Source of the DNA: Candidatus Fermentithermobacillaceae bacterium
GTDB taxonomy: Bacteria > Bacillota > Sulfobacillia > Fermentithermobacillales > Fermentithermobacillaceae
Reading direction: 5' to 3'
DNA: 15,580 bases
Assembly (NCBI GenBank): GCA_012842105.1
Contig: DUTL01000265.1
Coordinates: 1 to 15,580 of the forward strand
This document shows, piece by piece, positions 7,511 to 13,833 of the stretch (positions are counted from its first letter, which is position 1; each line of letters starts with the position of its first letter). A program made the position numbers and the translations under genes. The notes beneath the pieces were generated by a model. It was given only the letters and a program-made list of their open reading frames with translations, was not told the origin of the DNA and made no database searches.

Positions 7511-8653
7511 TTGGGCAAAGAAGAAAAGATGCTGATTTTGCAGATGGTGTCAGACGGGCAGATTACACCCGAACAGGGCGTAGAACTACTGAAGGCATTG
7601 GAACCGGCTAAGGGCCATGCGCCCTCCGGGCGTGTGGAGATTGGGGATGCTCTGAGGCAAAGGGTTGATGAGATAGCCAGGAGAGCAGAAGAAACTGCCG
7701 AACGCGCAGGAAAACGGGCTGAGGAAATAGGCGAGGATATAGGTGAATCAGTTTCAAAGCGTGCCGGTGAAATAGCAAAAGATGCAGAAGTAGTTGGGAG
7801 TATAGCAGAAAACATTGGAAAAGCCATATCACAAATGTTCGCAGGTGGCTTTTCAGGCGGCTCAAGATTCGAGTTCAAAGAAGAGATTAAAGGTGAGTTC
7901 CCGGAAGACGGCGAACTCGAGGTCAGCCTCCGTACCTCCAACGGCAGGATTATGGTTGAATCCTGGGATGAGCCCGGTTACCTGCTTACGGTTACAAAGC
8001 AGGTTCGTGCCCAGGATGAAGATGAGGCCAAACAGGCTCTTGAGAACTGCTATGACTTCAGGCAAGATGGATTGTCTCTTGAGGCGAGAACCGGCAACGG
8101 GTTGATGTCAGGGCTCAGAAACACATCTGTAGCTTTCTTCCTGAAAATACCTGCGCCCAGAAAAGTTTCATTAAGCCTGGGTTCGGCCAATGGACGGATA
8201 ACCTCTGACGGGGTATTTGGAAGCAAGTGCGACATGAATACGGCTAATGGGCGAATCCAGGTACTCCGCTGTGATTTTGATGAAACCAGACTGCGTACGG
8301 CCAATGGCAGAATAGAGTATGAGGGTGCCGCGAAGCAGTTGGATGCCGTGAGCGCCAACGGACGGATTGACGTACAAATGAAGGGCGCAGGCGATTGGCG
8401 GTTCAACAGCGCTAACGGGCGTGTTGAAATCGAAGTACGCGAGCAAGATGAGGCGGCATATGAGGTAGAGCTTGCCTCTAATCTTGGAAGAATCGATGTT
8501 GAAGGTATGGATGATGCAGAAATACTGGTAAATGAAACCAGGGCCGGAGGCAGGCGCCGCTATAAAGCCCGTTCCCGTGGGTTCGAAAGTGCCAAAGTGA
8601 AAGGGCATATCAAGGCTTCAACCAGCGTTGGCAGGATTGGGGTTTGGTTTTGA
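7511..8653 (+). CDS. YvlB/LiaX-like protein: SHOCT-like N-terminus plus DUF4097 beta-solenoid
   Basis: This protein of about 380 residues has three parts. The first is an N-terminal SHOCT-like hairpin (ILQMVSDGQITPEQGVELL). The second is a charged, alanine-rich helical stretch of about 60 residues (7650-7850) that looks like coiled coil. The third is a C-terminal DUF4097-type domain in which (S/T)xNGRI motifs recur every 18-19 residues, as expected for rungs of a beta-solenoid. This layout matches YvlB/LiaX-like proteins of Firmicutes. LiaX is known from Enterococcus as a cell-envelope stress modulator. No signal peptide or membrane segment is seen, so location is unclear. A longer form from ATG 7445 (402 residues) is possible. 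The chosen TTG has the better ribosome-binding site and matches the domain start. It lies between the DUF2089 gene and a small companion gene that begins 14 bases after its stop. The exact function is inferred. Confidence 0.8.
   Translation: MGKEEKMLILQMVSDGQITPEQGVELLKALEPAKGHAPSGRVEIGDALRQRVDEIARRAEETAERAGKRAEEIGEDIGESVSKRAGEIAKDAEVVGSIAENIGKAISQMFAGGFSGGSRFEFKEEIKGEFPEDGELEVSLRTSNGRIMVESWDEPGYLLTVTKQVRAQDEDEAKQALENCYDFRQDGLSLEARTGNGLMSGLRNTSVAFFLKIPAPRKVSLSLGSANGRITSDGVFGSKCDMNTANGRIQVLRCDFDETRLRTANGRIEYEGAAKQLDAVSANGRIDVQMKGAGDWRFNSANGRVEIEVREQDEAAYEVELASNLGRIDVEGMDDAEILVNETRAGGRRRYKARSRGFESAKVKGHIKASTSVGRIGVWF
7940..8647 (+). repeat. NGRI repeat array encoding beta-solenoid rungs
   Basis: The asparagine codons of successive NGR motifs start at 7940, 8189, 8246, 8303, 8357 and 8414. 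Spacing in the central block is 57, 57, 54 and 57 bases, or 18-19 residues. Degenerate copies follow, NLGRI near 8480 and SVGRI near 8627. The DNA of the copies differs at synonymous sites (AAT/AAC, GGA/GGC/GGG), so this is an old protein repeat under selection, not a recent DNA duplication. Confidence 0.75.
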
Positions 8654-8659
8654 AAGGAG
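8653..8659 (+). promoter_or_regulatory. Shine-Dalgarno site fixing ATG 8668
   Basis: AAAGGAG overlaps the last base of the preceding stop codon and lies 8 bases before ATG 8668. It rules out the in-frame TTG at 8644, which would begin upstream of the site and inside the previous gene. Confidence 0.75.
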
Positions 8660-8667
8660 AGCCTATT

Positions 8668-9054
8668 ATGGAAGAAGAGCGCATTCGCATTCTGCAAATG
8701 TTAAGAGACGAGAAGATTAGTGTAGACGAAGGGCTAAAACTTCTTGAAGCCCTTGAGCCTGCAGCCGGCGAATTTGAACCGGAGAACCCCCAGGCAAGAG
8801 CAAAATGGTTGAGGATACGGATTACTGAACGCGGAAAAGACAAGCCCAAGGTTATGGTGAACCTTCCTATGGGCTTGGTAGACTGGGCGCTTAAGACAGG
8901 AAGCAAATTTGCGTCCCTTGGTGGCGTAGATATAGATGAAATGGGTGTGGACCTCAACCAGTTAAGAGTGGCGCTGGTACAGGGTGGCAAGGGGAAAATT
9001 GTGGACGTGGCAGATGATGACGAAGGGCAGCGCATAGAGATTGTAATGGAATGA
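8668..9054 (+). CDS. Small SHOCT-like domain protein, companion of the YvlB/LiaX-like protein
   Basis: This 128-residue soluble protein of unknown function begins directly with the helical hairpin ILQMLRDEKISVDEGLKLLEALEP, which closely parallels the N-terminus of the preceding protein. A Pro/Glu linker follows, then a domain of about 80 residues with alternating beta and helical segments (KWLRIRITE, VMVNLPMGLVDWALKTGSKF, GKIVDVADDD, RIEIVME). No catalytic motif, signal peptide or membrane helix is seen. Similar short proteins occur beside YvlB-type genes in Firmicutes (from memory of the families). A role as partner or inhibitor acting through the shared module is inference. It is the last gene before a strong terminator and converges on whiA, 40 bases away. 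Confidence 0.75.
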   Translation: MEEERIRILQMLRDEKISVDEGLKLLEALEPAAGEFEPENPQARAKWLRIRITERGKDKPKVMVNLPMGLVDWALKTGSKFASLGGVDIDEMGVDLNQLRVALVQGGKGKIVDVADDDEGQRIEIVME

Positions 9055-9085
9055 CGACGCAGCCAACGGTGTGGGCCCGATTGCA

Positions 9086-9116
9086 GGGAGCGGCTTACTG
9101 CTCCCTTTTGCTTTTT
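9086..9116 (+). terminator. Rho-independent terminator of the three-gene operon
   Basis: A GGGAGC / GCTCCC stem (9086-9091 and 9100-9105, eight-base loop) is followed by a T-rich tract, TTTTGCTTTTT, ending at 9116. It begins 31 bases after the stop at 9054. The downstream arm and T-tract lie inside the last codons of whiA on the other strand. Read on the minus strand the stem has no trailing T-run, so it should stop only plus-strand transcription. Confidence 0.8.
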
Positions 9117-9970
9117 CTCCGCAGGCTGTCCGCCTTTTGAGCTATTCTCCTGAGCCTGTGGTTTACAGCTGACTTTGATATAGGGGGATTGAGCGACTGC
9201 CCAAGTTCTTGCATGGTAAGCGCCTGGTTATTCAGGCGTGCTTCGGATATTTCGCGTAAAGCTTTGGGAAGGCGTTGTAATCCCAGTTCCTGCTCAATCA
9301 GGAGGATATCTTCAATTTGCCTGAGGCACGATTCAACTGATCTTGATACGTTAGCTTTGTCCATGTTCACCTGTCTTTGAACTGAGCTCTTGACCGTTTT
9401 CTGAACCCTTATACCTTCGTACTGCAAAACGGACCTCGATGCACCTAACAGAGCGAGGAATTTTGAAATCTCATCTGCATCTTTTAGGTAAACTACCCAG
9501 GCTGAGCGCCGCTTCACAAGCCCGCCCTTTAACCCCTCGTGAGCGATAAGGTTTCTTACAAGCAAAGCTACTTTCTCTGTGGGCAGGGCCATTTCCAGGT
9601 GGTGGCCGCGAACAGGGGATACAAGGGAACCCTTTGCAAGGAACACCCCTCGCAAGAAACTCCTTCTGCTTTGGCTGTCACTGCTTAAAACGCTAAGATC
9701 AGGTTTTCCCCCTCCGGCCGCTTCTGATTCTGACAACGCTTTACCCAGGTAAAAAAGCCTGCGCAACAGGTATGGTTTTATATGTGGTTTGGGTGTTTGA
9801 AGATGCTGTTTACGCCTTGCCTGGTTTCTCAATGCTTGAGCTCCGCCCTTGTTGCCTGCAAGGTTTCTGAGGGCACAATCTTCCCAGAAGGCCTGAGCTG
9901 TACCTGCTATCTCAACCCTTGACAATTCTTCTTTGAGCGTTCTGGAGAACGTATCTCTTCTGATCTTCAT
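9095..9970 (-). CDS. whiA: WhiA, sporulation/cell-division-associated DNA-binding protein
   Basis: WhiA is a DNA-binding protein of Gram-positive bacteria: a sporulation regulator in actinomycetes and linked to cell division in Bacillus. It combines a degenerate LAGLIDADG fold with a C-terminal helix-turn-helix. Visible features are the N-terminal FSRTLKEELSR, the core RRSFLRGVFLAKGSL (about 102-116), the conserved NVSRSVESCLRQIEDI segment, and the HTH region LTMQELGQSL...ISKSAVNHRLRR near the C-terminus. At 291 residues it is shorter than Bacillus WhiA (about 316). The deficit lies before residue 100, where the usual leucine-rich AELxALLRxxGSL strand is poorly recognisable. An in-frame TGA just upstream fixes ATG 9970. 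The only SD-like AGGTG is 14 bases away, so translation may depend on coupling to yvcK, which ends 23 bases upstream. It is last in the probable pgi-rapZ-yvcK-whiA operon. Confidence 0.92.
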   Translation of the reverse strand: MKIRRDTFSRTLKEELSRVEIAGTAQAFWEDCALRNLAGNKGGAQALRNQARRKQHLQTPKPHIKPYLLRRLFYLGKALSESEAAGGGKPDLSVLSSDSQSRRSFLRGVFLAKGSLVSPVRGHHLEMALPTEKVALLVRNLIAHEGLKGGLVKRRSAWVVYLKDADEISKFLALLGASRSVLQYEGIRVQKTVKSSVQRQVNMDKANVSRSVESCLRQIEDILLIEQELGLQRLPKALREISEARLNNQALTMQELGQSLNPPISKSAVNHRLRRIAQKADSLRRKSKREQ

Positions 9971-9993
9971 GCCGGTTCAAATCGCACCTGTCT

Positions 9994-10971
9994 TCATGCC
10001 GTTACCCCATTTTTCTTACAGTGCGAGTCAATGAAGGCGGTTATGGCCGCTGCCAGCCTTAGAGAATCGTGGTGGGCCAAATCGCCCTTAGCGAGGTAAT
10101 CGCCTGGAACCGGCACATAACCTGAACGTCTGAGCGCTTCCAGATCAGGTGTTACTTGATACTTGCCTTCTGCTGAGTACTTCATTGTGACATCATCCGG
10201 AGCGCCGGCGGTGTTGACCAGCACATGGGAGAACAGGGTTCCCGCATGGTTTTCAATAGCCTGTACATGGTCGAAAACAGTAAACCCGTCTGTTTCACCG
10301 GGTTGGGTCATAACATTGCATACGTATAGTTTCGACGCCGTGGACTCACTAACGGCCTGTCTTATGCCTTGAACCAGCAGGTTTGGAATAATCGACGTAA
10401 AAAGGCTTCCAGGCCCGATTATGATTCCGTCTGCACTTTGGATTTCCCTTACTGCCTCGTCAAGGGCCGGAGGATATTCAGGACGCAACCTGAGATTCCT
10501 GATCTTCCCCCTCGCCAGGGGAATGGCGGCTTCGCCAAGAATTACAGAACCATCTTCCATTTCGGCTACCAGAGTAACATCGCTTAGCGTTGCCGGTAGT
10601 ACTTTCCCTTTGACGGCAAGAATGCGAGACATAGCTCTGACTGCCTCCTGGAAGTCTCCTGTCATCTCTGTCATTGCCGCCAGAAACAGATTCCCAAAAT
10701 TGTGCCCTCTTAACTCGCCTTTTGAGAACCTGTGGTTGAACAAAGCTGCCATGTCAGGTTCAGCTTCAGCCAAAGCCAGCAGGCAGTTCCGGATGTCGCC
10801 GGGAGGGAGGATCCCCATATCTTTTCGCAGGCGTCCGGAGCTGCCTCCGTCGTCGGCCACTGTTACAATGGCTGTAATGTCATATGAAAGAACTTTAAGG
10901 CCTCTTAAAACGGTAGCTAGCCCTGTGCCTCCGCCTATGGCTACGATTTTCGGATGTAATTGCTGTTTCAC
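9994..10971 (-). CDS. yvcK: YvcK gluconeogenesis factor (CofD-like)
   Basis: YvcK belongs to the CofD-like Rossmann family. In Bacillus it is needed for growth on gluconeogenic carbon sources and for normal cell shape, and it binds UDP-sugars such as UDP-GlcNAc. Signature segments are AIGGGTGLAT (11-20), VADDGGSSGRLR (38-49), PPGDIRNCL (56-64), GHNFGNLFLAAM (88-99) and GPGSLFTSIIPNLL. The length of 325 residues is typical. The start is a GTG at 10971 that overlaps the rapZ stop (GTGA). It is preceded on the minus strand by GGAGGT with about 8-9 bases of spacing, a strong site. No membrane segment is present. Its position between rapZ and whiA is the conserved Firmicutes order. Confidence 0.95.
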   Translation of the reverse strand: MKQQLHPKIVAIGGGTGLATVLRGLKVLSYDITAIVTVADDGGSSGRLRKDMGILPPGDIRNCLLALAEAEPDMAALFNHRFSKGELRGHNFGNLFLAAMTEMTGDFQEAVRAMSRILAVKGKVLPATLSDVTLVAEMEDGSVILGEAAIPLARGKIRNLRLRPEYPPALDEAVREIQSADGIIIGPGSLFTSIIPNLLVQGIRQAVSESTASKLYVCNVMTQPGETDGFTVFDHVQAIENHAGTLFSHVLVNTAGAPDDVTMKYSAEGKYQVTPDLEALRRSGYVPVPGDYLAKGDLAHHDSLRLAAAITAFIDSHCKKNGVTA

Positions 10972-11864
10972 TGGGCAGGACCTCCGGACTCTCCTCGTTG
11001 TATATCCCTGTGTTCTATAACCACCATATGTTCTTTGGATTCAAAATAAGATTTCATGTTTTCAGCAATTGCAACTGACCTGTGCTGCCCTCCGGTACAC
11101 CCTATGGCAATTGTGAGATGCGTCTTGCCTTCTTCAATGAAATTGGGAAGCAAGAAATCCATGAACTTGACCAGGTGCCTCAGAAATTTCCTGGTAACAG
11201 CCGGTTCCAGCACGAATTTGGATACCTGCGCATCAAGCCCCGTAAGGGGCTGTAACTCGGGCACATAGTGGGGGTTGGGCAAAAATCGAACATCAAACAC
11301 AAGATCCGCATCTTTAGGGAGGCCGTGTTTGAACCCAAATGTTATGAGAGTAATGATAAGTTTCTTTATTTTGGCGTGACGGGATATTATCTCGAGAAGC
11401 TCTTTTCTCAGGCCGGCCGGAGTCAATTCTGATGTATCCACTATTGTGGTAGCCCGGTCGCGGATAGCCTGAAGCCTGATTCGTTCATCTTTGATACCTT
11501 CGAAAATGCCGCCCCGGGGCGATAACGGATGCCTTCTGCGTGTAAGCTTGTACCTCCTGATCAGAGTATCGTCGTCTGCTTCAAGAAACAGGATCAAAGG
11601 GTTTATGCCTGAACTCTCTATATCAGTCATAGCGTTGGCAAGGTCCTGGAAAAACTCGCCTCCTCGAATATCAACAACCAGAGCTATTTTTTCCCGCGGC
11701 TCTACCGCATGAGAACAAAGCTCCATAAATTTGGGAATCAAAGAAGGCGGGAGGTTGTCCACGCAGAAATAGCCCAGATCTTCCAGGGTTTTGAGGGCAT
11801 GTGACTTTCCGGCGCCTGATAGCCCTGTGATTATAATAATACTGGCATTTGGGTCCAAACACAC
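10968..11864 (-). CDS. rapZ: RapZ/YvcJ nucleotide-binding regulator
   Basis: RapZ-family proteins have an N-terminal P-loop domain and a conserved C-terminal domain. In E. coli RapZ senses glucosamine-6-phosphate and directs decay of the GlmZ small RNA, thereby controlling glmS. The Bacillus homologue YvcJ binds and hydrolyses nucleotides. Visible features are Walker A GLSGAGKS (14-21), DNLPP (36-40), VVDIRGG (63-69) and the hallmark IGCTGGQHRSV (254-264). Length (298 residues) is normal. The start is taken as GTG 11864, with GAGG ending 5 bases upstream. A TTG two codons later is the main alternative. The gene follows the isomerase by 29 bases and overlaps yvcK by 4. A role in RNA regulation cannot be assumed outside enterobacteria. 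Confidence 0.95.
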   Translation of the reverse strand: MCLDPNASIIIITGLSGAGKSHALKTLEDLGYFCVDNLPPSLIPKFMELCSHAVEPREKIALVVDIRGGEFFQDLANAMTDIESSGINPLILFLEADDDTLIRRYKLTRRRHPLSPRGGIFEGIKDERIRLQAIRDRATTIVDTSELTPAGLRKELLEIISRHAKIKKLIITLITFGFKHGLPKDADLVFDVRFLPNPHYVPELQPLTGLDAQVSKFVLEPAVTRKFLRHLVKFMDFLLPNFIEEGKTHLTIAIGCTGGQHRSVAIAENMKSYFESKEHMVVIEHRDIQRGESGGPAQ

Positions 11865-11893
11865 ATCAACCTCGATTCAGGCTAACTTTTGGC

Positions 11894-12694
11894 TTAACTC
11901 TGGGCTGCACCAATGCCCATAGACCCCCAGATTTCCGCATACAGGTGTGGTTTCACCAGGAAATTTAAGTCCGCACCCTCCTGCCAGGACTTGTAAATGC
12001 TCTTTCCTCTATACAAGCCGAACTCAGGCAGGTTCCCGGGTTTCTGTAGCCGGGGCCTGGGATGCTTTCCATAACTGTCATTGGGCATGAAAATGCTTTG
12101 GTTCTTATATTCAACATTATAATACGCCATTCCTTTTCGGGCTCGAACAGGCTCATAAACTGAGCTAAATTCCCTGGCGATCCAGTTAGACATGACCAGC
12201 GGTTGGCTTTCGGGATTGACGGTGACATGGCCGTAAAACGGCGGGATTAGCAAGATATCGCCTTCTTCAAAATCGGCAACCACAAAATCCTCAACCTCAC
12301 CACTGACGTCTCCGCCTTTTTGCATGAGGAAGTGAGCCTTGCCGTGAAGCACCTGGTATACCTCGGGATATGAGTACAACTGTCCCGGGGCCATTGGGTG
12401 GTAATGCCCTAAGGTCTTGACGTATTCAGAACCGATCTTTCCAGGGTGAATCACAGTGATATCGTATCGCAGGCCCGCATTCATCATGGCTATTCTGTCG
12501 GTCTCAAGGCCGGTGGCCCTGTACATGTGGTACAGAATATCAGGCCCGCTTTGCTCAGGGTACAGTAATACTTCTGTTATGTCGCTGCGTTTCCTTGCTT
12601 CTGGGGACGGTGCTATTACGCTCTGGCCGAATTTCAGGTAACCGCCGGCGTCGAGGGTTACCGGAAGTCCTGCAAGGTTGGAAAGGTCTATCAT
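11894..12694 (-). CDS. Cupin-type (archaeal-like) glucose-6-phosphate isomerase
   Basis: This family interconverts glucose-6-phosphate and fructose-6-phosphate using a metal-bound cupin fold unrelated to the common PGI. In the 266-residue protein the likely metal ligands are H97 and H99 (GHYHP), E111 (YPEVYQVLHGKA) and H156 (PPFYGHVTVNP). They correspond to His88, His90, Glu97 and His136 of Pyrococcus furiosus PGI (numbering from memory). The stretch between the HxH pair and the Glu is about five residues longer than in that enzyme, and there is a C-terminal extension of about 60 residues. The ATG at 12694 is chosen because GAGGTGA (12703-12709) lies 8 bases upstream. The in-frame GTG at 12706 overlaps that site. 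It heads the rapZ-yvcK-whiA operon, the next gene following by 29 bases. Transfer from an archaeal-type lineage is possible. Another sugar-phosphate cupin isomerase activity is the alternative. Confidence 0.85.
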   Translation of the reverse strand: MIDLSNLAGLPVTLDAGGYLKFGQSVIAPSPEARKRSDITEVLLYPEQSGPDILYHMYRATGLETDRIAMMNAGLRYDITVIHPGKIGSEYVKTLGHYHPMAPGQLYSYPEVYQVLHGKAHFLMQKGGDVSGEVEDFVVADFEEGDILLIPPFYGHVTVNPESQPLVMSNWIAREFSSVYEPVRARKGMAYYNVEYKNQSIFMPNDSYGKHPRPRLQKPGNLPEFGLYRGKSIYKSWQEGADLNFLVKPHLYAEIWGSMGIGAAQS

Positions 12695-13020
12695 TTTATT
12701 GGTCACCTCTTAGTTAGTTTGCTCTTTTGGCCTCCTGGGCTTACAGACTATCTTGAGAATCTCCGTATCAAATATTGGCCTGGCATGAGACGGAACCAGT
12801 ACCAGAGCTGTATCCGCTCCGCGGCCTGTGCCGCCAACGGCAATACCGGCTCGGGTTCTACTACTACCAATAATACACAATAAGGAGCGAAAGGGAACAA
12901 CCCGGCGGGCTTGATTGACTGTATATGGCAGTGATACATACAGAAAATAATAAAAAGAAGGGTTCCTTGGCCCGCAGGCGAATGATATCCTATATGTGCA
13001 GAAAGGGAGTGTACGCTCAT
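12695..13020. other. Divergent intergenic region between the isomerase and cdaA
   Basis: About 326 bases with no convincing gene. It must hold the promoters of both flanking operons, but neither is clear. On the plus strand TTGATT/TTGACT (12911-12920) is followed by only poor -10 candidates (TACATA near 12935), and AATAAT at 12946-12951 lacks a -35. On the minus strand TATTAT near 12875 would give a leader of about 180 bases for the isomerase, but its -35 is weak. A small GCGGC-CTGT-GCCGC hairpin lies at 12821-12834. No recognised riboswitch, T-box or RNA gene was seen. A cdaA reading frame stays open back to ATG 12925, but its extra 32 residues look non-native. Confidence 0.5.
12703..12709 (-). 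promoter_or_regulatory. Shine-Dalgarno site of the cupin isomerase
   Basis: On the minus strand GAGGTGA is a seven-base match to the anti-SD complement, 8 bases before ATG 12694. It overlaps the upstream in-frame GTG at 12706, excluding that codon as the start. Confidence 0.75.
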
Positions 13021-13833
13021 TTGCTAGAACAGCTTCGTTTCTTTACCTGGCAAGATATACTTTTGGCTATAGTGGATATTGCGGTAGTCGCGTATTTCTT
13101 CTACAAGATTTTTACGCTTATCCGGGGCACCAGGGCTGTTCAGCTCCTTAAGGGGGTTGCCTTTCTGTTTGTGCTTGTGTCATTGACCCAATGGGCCAGG
13201 CTTTATACTGTTAATTGGATACTGGTTCAAGCCAGGACGATGTTGCTTGTAGCTTTGCCCATTGTGTTTCAGCCCGAGCTTCGGCGAGGGCTGGAGCAAA
13301 TAGGGCGCGGCAAGTTTTTTACCCGTTCAATGTTTCGATATCAGGAAGAAGATGTAGAGAAAACAGTGGAAGAACTGGTAACCGCCTGTTTTCGCTTATC
13401 CTCTGAGAAAACCGGCGGGCTTGTTGTAATAGAAAGAGATACCGGCCTTGAGGAGTATATGGAAGATGCTGTTCGTATCGATGGCCTTGTAACAAGCAAA
13501 CTTCTTGAAAATATTTTTGTGTTTGGGAGCCCGCTTCACGATGGAGCCGTCATTATCAGAGGAGATAGGGTTGCAGTGGCTGCAAGTTTTCTTCCTCCAA
13601 CCCAGGACCCTGTAACAGTGGAACTAGGCTCCAGGCATAGAGCGGCCCTGGGCATCACCCAGGTATCAGATGCATTGGCAGTAGTGGTATCAGAGGAGAC
13701 CGGTACAGTTTCATTGGCATCGGGAGGAAGATTAATCAGGGGCCTTGATGCCAAGACCTTAAAGGAAAAGCTTTTGGAAGCGGTCAGTCCACAAACGGTT
13801 ACTCAGATTTCCAGCCGGAGGCTCGGGAAATGA
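13021..13833 (+). CDS. cdaA: Diadenylate cyclase CdaA
   Basis: CdaA is the membrane-anchored synthase that condenses two ATP into the second messenger c-di-AMP, which controls potassium and osmolyte balance. It has three N-terminal membrane segments (about 12-33, 45-60 and 66-83), then FQPELRRGLEQIGRG and a cytoplasmic DAC domain. The catalytic motifs are DGA (174-176, LHDGAVII) and RHR (205-207, GSRHRAALG). The frame extends upstream to ATG 12925, but that adds a lysine/arginine-rich stretch on what should be the outer side and has no SD. TTG 13021 gives MLEQLRFF and 270 residues, close to the 273 of Bacillus CdaA. AAAGGGAG lies 11 bases before it. GTG 13009 is an alternative. The stop overlaps cdaR by 4 bases, the conserved Firmicutes cdaA-cdaR-glmM order. 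The enzyme call is certain; the start is less so. Confidence 0.95.
   Translation: MLEQLRFFTWQDILLAIVDIAVVAYFFYKIFTLIRGTRAVQLLKGVAFLFVLVSLTQWARLYTVNWILVQARTMLLVALPIVFQPELRRGLEQIGRGKFFTRSMFRYQEEDVEKTVEELVTACFRLSSEKTGGLVVIERDTGLEEYMEDAVRIDGLVTSKLLENIFVFGSPLHDGAVIIRGDRVAVAASFLPPTQDPVTVELGSRHRAALGITQVSDALAVVVSEETGTVSLASGGRLIRGLDAKTLKEKLLEAVSPQTVTQISSRRLGK

Noticed and set aside
7405..7941. A 178-codon minus-strand frame opposite the YvlB/LiaX-like gene
   Set aside because: It is serine-rich and low-complexity, the mirror of an Ala/Glu/Arg-rich helix. It has no domain, and the plus-strand gene is well supported.
9060..9094. A possible terminator for the minus-strand whiA operon
   Set aside because: The hairpin read on the minus strand is followed by TGCAATC rather than a T-tract, so no minus-strand terminator can be supported here.
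4951..9980. The 10-base word GCCGGTTCAA at 4951 and again at 9971
   Set aside because: There are only two exact copies, in unrelated contexts, without flanking similarity. This is compatible with chance.
10421..11020. A 199-codon plus-strand frame opposite yvcK
   Set aside because: It is a shadow of the conserved yvcK gene, with no recognisable motif and no operon context.
12748..13020. A 90-codon minus-strand frame in the divergent intergenic region
   Set aside because: Composition looks random, it has no good ribosome-binding site, and it overlaps the cdaA leader. No family is recognised.
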